Shown: positions 6,486-10,648 of the stretch, piece by piece | Position numbering within the stretch: the first letter of the stretch is position 1 | How the letters are laid out: each line of letters starts with the position of its first letter | Origin: Bacteroidota bacterium | Lineage (GTDB): Bacteria > Bacteroidota > Ignavibacteria > Ignavibacteriales > Melioribacteraceae | Assembly: GCA_023447335.1 (NCBI GenBank) | Contig: JAEXOD010000025.1 | Location: forward strand, 1-10,648 | Direction of reading: 5' to 3' | DNA: 10,648 nucleotides | Position numbers and translations under genes: made by a program | The notes under the pieces: generated by a model | Told to the model about the DNA's origin: nothing | The model's input: the letters and a program-made list of their open reading frames with translations, nothing else | The model's database searches: none

Positions 6486-6644
6486 AAAATATTAAAAAAA
6501 GGTAAAAAATAATCCCAAACTTATTTTAAATCACAACTTTAGAAAAAAATATATATTATTATTGCAATGTGAAAACTTGGAATAATAATTTGTAATAATT
6601 TCTAAGTTAAAAATTTTGATAATCATTTTGATTTGAGGCAGAAT

Positions 6645-7415
6645 ATGAGATTATTTTTTAGAGTAGCATTATTAGTAATATTATTTTGCGACATTAGTTA
6701 TATGTATGGGCAAGTAATAACTAATAAACAAAAAGTTGATGATGCTTTTACCGAAATGGATAACCAATATGCGTTACGATTTTTTGACGCATTAAACGGC
6801 AAACCGATTCCTAATGCAAAAGTTGTTGTTGGCGATTTAGGAGAATATTATACAGATAATGAAGGGCGTGCTTTATTTGAAGGAACAGATTTACAAGACG
6901 GTGAACTACAAATAAATTTTACACATCCAAAATATATAGAAAGCAATTTTAAAGTTGAGGTTATGGCGGGTACAATATTTTTTAATCGTTTTTCTGTTTC
7001 TCCCATACTCCCCATAGGTGTAATTCGAATAGTTTTGGATTGGGATAAACGCCCCGGTGATTTAGATGCTCATTTTGTAAAATCCGGGGATTATCATATT
7101 TCATATAGAAATAAAACGGTTTCTAGTGACGGAGTTGCACGTTTGGATAGGGATGATATGAACGGTTACGGACCTGAAACTATTACAGTAAATAATATTA
7201 GTACAAACAGCGAGTATATTTTTTACGTACACGATTACACAAACCAAACAGCAAGCGGTTCTAGAGCATTATCAAATTCAAAAGCTTGCGTAAAAGTATT
7301 CGGAAACGGACAATTATTGTTTGTTTTTAACGTTCCCGAAGAAAGTAGAGGTACAAAGTGGGAGGTCTTTAGAATTTCCAACGGACAGATTTTTTCATCT
7401 AATTCGGTAGAATAG
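6645..7415 (+). CDS. Secreted protein with carboxypeptidase-regulatory-like and YfaP/DUF2135-like domains
   Basis: The 256-residue product starts MRLFFRVALLVILFCDISYMYG, a signal peptide probably cleaved before Gln23. The Cys at 15 is not in a convincing lipobox. Residues about 43-108 (ALRFFDALNGKPIPNAKVVV, then YYTDNEGRALFEG) resemble the beta-sandwich 'regulatory-like' domain common in Bacteroidota surface proteins. Residues about 126-245 match the YfaP/DUF2135 pattern: IRIVLDWDKRPGDLDAHF, HISYRN, ARLDRDDMNGYGPETITV, then a strand ending in KWEVFRI. Its function is unknown; extracytoplasmic binding or structural roles are plausible. A TTG at 6633 is also in frame, but the ATG at 6645 has GAGG six bases ahead. 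The 159-base gap upstream is A/T-rich, with only a weak promoter-like TTGCAA and AATAAT pair. No terminator follows except the repeat hairpin at 7498. Confidence 0.85.
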   Translation: MRLFFRVALLVILFCDISYMYGQVITNKQKVDDAFTEMDNQYALRFFDALNGKPIPNAKVVVGDLGEYYTDNEGRALFEGTDLQDGELQINFTHPKYIESNFKVEVMAGTIFFNRFSVSPILPIGVIRIVLDWDKRPGDLDAHFVKSGDYHISYRNKTVSSDGVARLDRDDMNGYGPETITVNNISTNSEYIFYVHDYTNQTASGSRALSNSKACVKVFGNGQLLFVFNVPEESRGTKWEVFRISNGQIFSSNSVE

Positions 7416-7531
7416 AGCGGTATTCGGCGGGAGGGGTGGAATGGTGGAAGGGTGGAAAGGTGGAAAGGTGGAATAGTGATAAAGTGATAAAGTGACTAAC
7501 CCTAAAAACGGGGAATGGGTTTTATGGCAAT

Positions 7532-7611
7532 CTATTATTAATTCCGTAGGAATGAATCATTGATAGAAAAATTAATTTAAGGCGCAATAGAACTCGCTTG
7601 CGAGTGAATTA
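7532..7611 (+). repeat. 80-base conserved hairpin core, copy 1
   Basis: This segment matches 7833-7912 at 76 of 80 positions, and all four differences are transitions. It holds two short hairpins, ATTCC-GTA-GGAAT and ACTCG-CTTG-CGAGT, the second with the stable CUUG tetraloop if transcribed. None of the four differences falls in either stem. Confidence 0.8.
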
Positions 7612-7682
7612 GTCTTTTATTTCACACTTTCGGCGTTTTCTCTTTTATCTAACTGAATACGATAAGATAATTTCTTGTTTTT

Positions 7683-7718
7683 GTCCTGAAAATCCGTTTA
7701 TAATCCTGTAAATCCTGG
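7683..7718 (+). repeat. AATCCTG-type short repeats, copy 1
   Basis: Short irregular repeats of the form nTCCTGnA / AATCCnTTTATA / AATCCTGTA / AATCCTGG close composite copy 1. The last 20 bases (7702-7721) are identical to 7998-8017. Confidence 0.65.
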
Positions 7719-7832
7719 TTCTGGAAGGGTGAAACGGTGGAAAGGTGGCACAGTGGAAAGGTGGAACAGTGAAATGGTGAAAAAGTGATAAAGTGCCTAA
7801 CCCCAAAAACGGGGAATGGGGTTGATGGCAAC

Positions 7833-7912
7833 CTATTATTAATTCCGTAGGAATGAATTATTGATAGAAAAATTAATTTGAGGTGTAATAGAACTCGCTT
7901 GCGAGTGAATTA
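7833..7912 (+). repeat. 80-base conserved hairpin core, copy 2
   Basis: Partner of 7532-7611 with 95% identity, about 301 bases downstream and in the same orientation. Both hairpin stems are unchanged. Confidence 0.8.
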
Positions 7913-7977
7913 ACCTTTTAAGTCATACCTATGGCGATTTATGTGGCTTTTATTATTCTTAATACGATTAGATTTTT

Positions 7978-8014
7978 AATCCTGCAAATCCTTTATAAAT
8001 CCTGTAAATCCTGG
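7978..8014 (+). repeat. AATCCTG-type short repeats, copy 2
   Basis: Four units AATCCTGCA, AATCCTTTATA, AATCCTGTA and AATCCTGG. They create an apparent small open frame (7931-8125) that has no ribosome site and is not considered a gene. Confidence 0.65.
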
Positions 8015-8024
8015 TTCAAAAATG

Positions 8025-8099
8025 GTAAAACTGTGGAACAGTGGAACAGTGATATAGTGATAAAGTGCCAAGCCCCAAATGGTGGGGAAAAGGTGTTAT
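8025..8099 (+). repeat. Composite repeat, copy 3 (truncated)
   Basis: GTAAAACT (8025), GTGGAACA twice, GTGATATA and GTGATAAA (8057) are followed by GTGCC (8065). A hairpin CCCC-AAATGGT-GGGG (8073-8087) comes next. The 80-base core and AATCCTG part are missing: the sequence instead continues into unrelated A/T-rich DNA ahead of rpsF. A separate inverted repeat AGTTGCA (8125-8131) / TGCAACT (8149-8155) follows. Confidence 0.7.
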
Positions 8100-8226
8100 T
8101 GCGTATTGTGGCAACGCATAAATGAGTTGCATATAATTGGTATTATTTTGCAACTATTGTCGTTTTATTTAACATTTAAACTTTAATTTTAATATTATAA
8201 ATCAAAACTTCCGGAAAACAAAAAAA

Positions 8227-8255
8227 TTGCCTTTTAAGTGAAAAATTCGTATATT
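8227..8255 (+). promoter_or_regulatory. Candidate promoter of rpsF operon
   Basis: TTGCCT (8227-8232), a 17-base spacer and TATATT (8250-8255) give a plausible sigma-70-type promoter. Transcription would start near 8262. The whole predicted structured leader would then be in the transcript. Confidence 0.5.
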
Positions 8256-8289
8256 AAATGTCTATATTTTAAAAAAACATATTAATTAA

Positions 8290-8342
8290 CCCTGCTCTCA
8301 TATAGGATAATATGAGGGCCATAAGCCCGTAGGGAGGAAAAA
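8290..8342 (+). promoter_or_regulatory. S6:S18-type ribosomal protein leader with sequestered ribosome site
   Basis: Stem P1 pairs CCCT (8290-8293) with AGGG (8331-8334). Directly inside it, a ten-pair stem P2 joins 8294-8303 to 8310-8319 (one G-U pair) with a 6-base loop AGGATA. On the 3' side 11 bases (8320-8330) remain unpaired and contain CCG (8327-8329). A stem, an asymmetric CCG bulge and a second stem are the known features of the mRNA motif bound by the S6:S18 dimer, which mimics its 16S rRNA site. The Shine-Dalgarno GGAGG (8333-8337) overlaps the P1 3' strand, so stabilising P1 would block rpsF translation. Confidence 0.75.
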
Positions 8343-8747
8343 GTGAAAGTAAAAAATTATGAAAGTGTAATTATTTTAAACGCTACACTTGAAGACGACC
8401 AGATTGAAGTTTCACTAAATAAGGTTTTAGATAGTATAAAATCTTATGGTGGTGAGATAAAAGACATGGACAGATGGGGAAGGAAGAGATTAGCTTACCC
8501 GATAGACAAAGCTAAAAGCGGATATTATGTAGTTATTCGTTTTGCAGCTCCAACCGAAGCGATAGCACGCATAGAAAGAGTATATCGTTTAGACGAAACA
8601 GTAATTCGCTTTTTAACAGTCGAATTAACCAAAGAAGCAATTGAGTATTTTGAAACACAAAAAGGAAAAGCTGCAGAAGCTGCTGCCCAAGCTGTAGAAG
8701 AAAACTCGAAAAGCAACGATACGGTTAGTAACGAAGGTCAAAAATAA
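8343..8747 (+). CDS. rpsF: 30S ribosomal protein S6 (GTG start)
   Basis: S6 binds the 16S central domain together with S18. The 134-residue product has the family core: NYESVIILNATLEDDQ (5-20), then DRWGRKRLAYPIDKAKSGYY (43-62), VVIRFAAP and YRLDETVIRFLTV (81-93). Residues after about 105 form an Ala/Glu-rich, probably disordered tail, longer than the E. coli mature form would suggest but of a variable type. The GTG at 8343 has GGAGG five bases ahead, and an ATG at the family N-terminus is absent. It is the first gene of rpsF-ssb-rpsR-rplI and is probably controlled by its own leader structure. Confidence 0.97.
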   Translation: MKVKNYESVIILNATLEDDQIEVSLNKVLDSIKSYGGEIKDMDRWGRKRLAYPIDKAKSGYYVVIRFAAPTEAIARIERVYRLDETVIRFLTVELTKEAIEYFETQKGKAAEAAAQAVEENSKSNDTVSNEGQK

Positions 8748-8773
8748 TCTTATTCAGTTTACGGAGGAAAGGT

Positions 8774-9238
8774 ATGGCTGAATTAAAGATGCCCGAACTT
8801 AATAGTGTTATAGTAGCCGGAAACTTGACAAAAGACCCTGTTTTTCGTCAAACTTCCAATAGTACACCTGTGGTTAATTTTCATATTGCCGTAAACAGAC
8901 GTTATAAAGATAGTGCTAATAATTGGCAAGAAGACGTTTGTTATGTTGGTGTAGTAGCATGGAATAAGTTGGCTGATAGTTGCAAAGATAGACTTATTAA
9001 AGGAAGTGCTGTTTTAATTGACGGAGAATTGCAAAGTCGGACTTTTAAAACTGAAGACGGAAAAAATCGAACTGTAGTTGAAATAAAAGCTAAGAGAATT
9101 CAATTTTTGAATAAGTACAGTAAGTTACCGGATGATATAGGTATAACTCAAGATTCGGAACTTGACGATTCCAGCTTTGAAGATAATTCGTTTGATAAAT
9201 TTTTAACAGACGAAGAATCAAGCTTAATTAAAGATTAA
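8774..9238 (+). CDS. ssb: Single-stranded DNA-binding protein without canonical tip
   Basis: The protein coats single-stranded DNA during replication and repair. Residues 7-113 form the OB fold: LNSVIVAGNLTKDPVFRQT, VVNFHIAVNRRYKD, WQEDVCYVGVVAWNKLADSC, LIKGSAVLIDGELQSRTFK and VVEIKAKRIQFL. The remaining tail of about 40 residues is acidic and Ser-rich but short. It ends DEESSLIKD rather than the DDDIPF-like tip through which most SSBs recruit partners. GGAGG precedes the ATG. The gene lies between rpsF and rpsR, where many bacteria place ssb. A second, canonical ssb elsewhere in the genome is possible and would make this a specialised paralogue. Confidence 0.95.
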   Translation: MAELKMPELNSVIVAGNLTKDPVFRQTSNSTPVVNFHIAVNRRYKDSANNWQEDVCYVGVVAWNKLADSCKDRLIKGSAVLIDGELQSRTFKTEDGKNRTVVEIKAKRIQFLNKYSKLPDDIGITQDSELDDSSFEDNSFDKFLTDEESSLIKD

Positions 9239-9257
9239 AAAATCGGAGTAATATAAA

Positions 9258-9467
9258 ATGAAAACAAAAAGAGTTAAAAGAGTAATAGACGAATACATCG
9301 ATTACAAAGACGCTAAAAAATTAATTAAATTTGTAACTGACCAAGGTAAAATAATTCCTCGAAGAATTACCGGTTTAAGTGCTAAACAGCACAGAGAATT
9401 GGTAACAGCAATTAAGAGAGCAAGACAGATTGCTATTATGCCTTATGTTTCCGAAGCAATTAAATAA
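9258..9467 (+). CDS. rpsR: 30S ribosomal protein S18
   Basis: The 69-residue protein carries the S18 signature: EYIDYKDAKKLIKFVTDQGK (12-31), IIPRRITGLSAKQHRELVTA (32-51) and IKRARQIAIMPY (52-63). S18 forms the heterodimer with S6 that binds 16S rRNA and, by the leader structure seen upstream of rpsF, its own operon mRNA. No N-terminal Cys zinc motif is present. GGAG lies about ten bases before the ATG. It follows ssb by 19 bases. Confidence 0.96.
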   Translation: MKTKRVKRVIDEYIDYKDAKKLIKFVTDQGKIIPRRITGLSAKQHRELVTAIKRARQIAIMPYVSEAIK

Positions 9468-9485
9468 TTATAGGAGAACTTGTAA

Positions 9486-9935
9486 ATGAAAGTAATATTA
9501 AGAAAACACTTCGAAAATTTAGGCGAAGTTGGAACTGTAGTTGAAGTAAAAGATGGTTATGCACTTAATTATTTAATTCCGAGACATATAGCTTTCTTAG
9601 CTACAGAAGGGAATATAAAAGCCCTACAAGAAGAAAAGAAACAATCGGCTGCAAAAGAAGTTAAAGAACTTGAAGCTGCCAATAAATTAAAAGTTGAATT
9701 AGAAAAAGCTTCCGTATCTATTTTAGTAAAAGTAGGTGAAGAGGAAAGATTATTTGGTTCAGTTACTGCCCAAGATATATCTACAGCTTTAACTTCAAAA
9801 GGTTTTGACATTGATAAACGCAAAATCGATTTAGCCGAACCTATCAAAGCTTTAGGCATTCATGATGTGAATGTTAAATTACACCCAAAAGTAACAGCAG
9901 TTATTAAAACTTGGGTTGTTAAAGAAGACGCATAA
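9486..9935 (+). CDS. rplI: 50S ribosomal protein L9
   Basis: L9 binds 23S rRNA near the L1 stalk base and affects reading-frame maintenance. The 149 residues match the family length. The N-domain (1-50) has LGEVGTVVEVKDGYALNYLI followed by PRHIAFLAT, slightly different from the common PKGLAVPAT. A long charged linker helix spans about 42-75. The C-domain (77-149) includes GEEERLFGSVTAQDISTAL, IDKRKIDLAEPIKALG and VNVKLHPKVTAVIKTWV. AGGAG lies ahead of the ATG. It is the last gene of the operon, with an intrinsic terminator right behind. Confidence 0.97.
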   Translation: MKVILRKHFENLGEVGTVVEVKDGYALNYLIPRHIAFLATEGNIKALQEEKKQSAAKEVKELEAANKLKVELEKASVSILVKVGEEERLFGSVTAQDISTALTSKGFDIDKRKIDLAEPIKALGIHDVNVKLHPKVTAVIKTWVVKEDA

Positions 9936-9940
9936 TTTGT

Positions 9941-9970
9941 ACCGGCTTAACCGCCGGTTTTAATTTTTTT
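9941..9970 (+). terminator. Intrinsic terminator after rplI
   Basis: ACCGGC (9941-9946) pairs with GCCGGT (9953-9958) around TTAACC. A T-rich run follows (TTTAA then seven T, 9959-9970). It starts five bases after the rplI stop and separates the ribosomal operon from secD. Confidence 0.8.
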
Positions 9971-10016
9971 AAATGTTCGCTTAAATTATTATTTAACAAT
10001 TAATCATAATAAAATT

Positions 10017-10648
10017 ATGAAAGAACTAAGATTTAGAATTTTTATGATACTCTTTTTTGCCGGCTTAAGTATTTACTTATTGTATCCGACATTTCAAGAT
10101 TATCAAAATAACAAAGAAATTAAATCGAAAATTTCTAAAATCAAAGAAATGGTTAAAAGTACTAATCCTACAATTGACCGTACTGATTTAAGAAAAATTT
10201 TGGTTGTAAAAGAAGACAGTATGAAAAATGCTGATCCCGATTACAAAGCTGCCCGTGAAAAACGTATGAAATTAGGTTTGGATTTGCAAGGCGGTATGTA
10301 TTTGGTTATGGAAGTTAACACCGGTAAATTGCTTGAAAAATTAGCAAAAGATCCGGATAAAGAATTTAACTCTGCAATTAAAGAAGCTCAAGAGCAAGTT
10401 AAAATAACAGATGAAAACATCGTTAATGTTCTTGCTTCAAAATTACAGGTAAAAGGAAAAAGATTAAGCCGTTACTTCGGAACAATTAGAGAAGATGACG
10501 CAAAAATTATTTCTGATTTGCAAAAACAAGAAGATGATGCTGTTTCTCGTGCTATTGAAATTATCCGTAACAGAATTGACCAATACGGTGTTAGTGAACC
10601 TAGTATCCAAAAACAAGGATCACGTCGTATTGTTGTTGAGTTACCGGG
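10017..10648 (+). CDS. secD: Protein-export membrane protein SecD, N-terminal part (runs off window)
   Basis: SecD works with SecF in the inner membrane to drive late steps of Sec-dependent export. The visible 210 residues have an N-terminal membrane helix (about 5-24, FRIFMILFFAGLSIYLLYP), then the family hallmark KLGLDLQGGMYLVMEV (85-100). After an insertion of about 75 Lys/Glu-rich residues comes RAIEIIRNRIDQYGVSEPS (178-196) and RIVVELPG at the edge. The first periplasmic domain is thus begun, but the later membrane helices are outside. The ATG at 10017 has no Shine-Dalgarno. Whether the gene is fused to secF, as in many Bacteroidota, cannot be seen. Confidence 0.95.
   Translation, partial: MKELRFRIFMILFFAGLSIYLLYPTFQDYQNNKEIKSKISKIKEMVKSTNPTIDRTDLRKILVVKEDSMKNADPDYKAAREKRMKLGLDLQGGMYLVMEVNTGKLLEKLAKDPDKEFNSAIKEAQEQVKITDENIVNVLASKLQVKGKRLSRYFGTIREDDAKIISDLQKQEDDAVSRAIEIIRNRIDQYGVSEPSIQKQGSRRIVVELP

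Larger units (their letters stand above)
7436..7728 (+). repeat. Composite repeat, copy 1 (complete)
   Basis: Seven octamers (7436-7491; GTGGAATG, GTGGAAGG, GTGGAAAG twice, GTGGAATA, GTGATAAA twice) are followed by GTGACT. Next comes a hairpin, AACCC (7498-7502) with GGGTT (7517-7521). Further hairpins are ATTCC-GTA-GGAAT (7541-7553) and ACTCG-CTTG-CGAGT (7592-7605), and the unit ends in AATCCTG-type repeats (7683-7718). Copy 2 starts right behind it in the same orientation. No gene is visible. Part of the roughly 900-base gap between 7416 and 8342. Confidence 0.8.
7729..8024 (+). repeat. Composite repeat, copy 2 (complete)
   Basis: Eight octamers (7729-7792; GTGAAACG, GTGGAAAG, GTGGCACA, GTGGAAAG, GTGGAACA, GTGAAATG, GTGAAAAA, GTGATAAA) lead into GTGCC at 7793. 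The hairpin is AACCCC (7799-7804) with GGGGTT (7818-7823). The alternative inner pairing CCCC with the GGGG at 7811-7814 is mutually exclusive with it. The ATTCC/GGAAT and ACTCG/CGAGT hairpins (7842-7854, 7893-7906) and the AATCCTG repeats follow in the same order as in copy 1. The stretch from about 7913 to 7977 is clearly more diverged from copy 1 than the hairpin core. Confidence 0.8.

Noticed and set aside
7649..7831. Minus-strand open frame of 60 codons
   Set aside because: Made of the complement of the octamer array and hairpin of composite copy 2, with no ribosome site or family resemblance.
7436..8099. CRISPR array
   Set aside because: Units are 8 bases without unique spacers, and the larger units are only about 295 bases apart in three copies; no cas genes are nearby.
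7436..8099. Insertion sequence
   Set aside because: No transposase frame, no terminal inverted repeats and no target-site duplication could be identified.
7931..8125. Plus-strand open frame of 64 codons
   Set aside because: It runs through the AATCCTG repeats and the third octamer array, has no Shine-Dalgarno and resembles no protein.
9569..9859. Minus-strand open frame of 96 codons within rplI
   Set aside because: Antisense shadow of a clear L9 gene; it has no independent support.

Overview
The window is AT-rich bacterial chromosome with short intergenic gaps. The run prs - rplY(ctc) - pth followed, after an interruption, by rpsF - ssb - rpsR - rplI and then secD is, from memory, the order seen in the Chlorobi/Ignavibacteria/Kapabacteria part of the Bacteroidota group. 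Two TAnnTTTG promoter-like boxes (ahead of prs and rplY) fit that group, although other promoters here look like ordinary -35/-10 pairs. The phylum assignment is an inference; no 16S gene is present.

Left end (1-1533): the C-terminus of an unrecognised plus-strand protein ends at 197. Facing it is a minus-strand unit transcribed right to left: lexA, a small WYL-like protein and a 126-residue protein with a degenerate nuclease-like N-terminus. One promoter fires the unit, and it is covered by an inverted repeat that is a good candidate for the LexA operator. The two small genes would therefore be under SOS control.

Middle (1603-6172): divergently from lexA run prs (PRPP synthesis), rplY (long L25/TL5/Ctc form), pth (peptidyl-tRNA hydrolase, TTG start) and hppA (K+-dependent-type membrane pyrophosphatase). 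PRPP use and translation produce pyrophosphate and peptidyl-tRNA, so hppA and pth are sensible companions. The segment closes with a strong intrinsic terminator at 6142-6172.

Accessory interval (6055-8160): between hppA and the rpsF operon lie a 98-residue protein of unknown function and a secreted protein with a carboxypeptidase-regulatory-like domain plus a YfaP/DUF2135-like domain. They are followed by about 900 bp without genes. That stretch holds three tandem copies of a composite repeat of about 295 bp. Each copy starts with an array of GTGnnnnn octamers ending in an invariant GTGATAAA-GTG, then a C/G-rich hairpin. The two complete copies continue with further small hairpins and AATCCTG repeats. 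A fourth copy of the octamer-plus-hairpin module sits right after hppA, where its hairpin is the terminator.

Right end (8227-10648): rpsF - ssb - rpsR - rplI form an operon with Shine-Dalgarno sequences. Its leader folds into a two-stem structure with a CCG-containing 3' bulge and a sequestered ribosome binding site, as expected for the S6:S18 autoregulatory mRNA motif. A terminator follows rplI, and the 5' part of secD runs off the window.

The most interesting items are the lexA operator and its two co-transcribed small genes, the S6:S18-type leader, and the octamer-array/hairpin repeat family. I see no clear evidence for a wholly new defence or mobile system.
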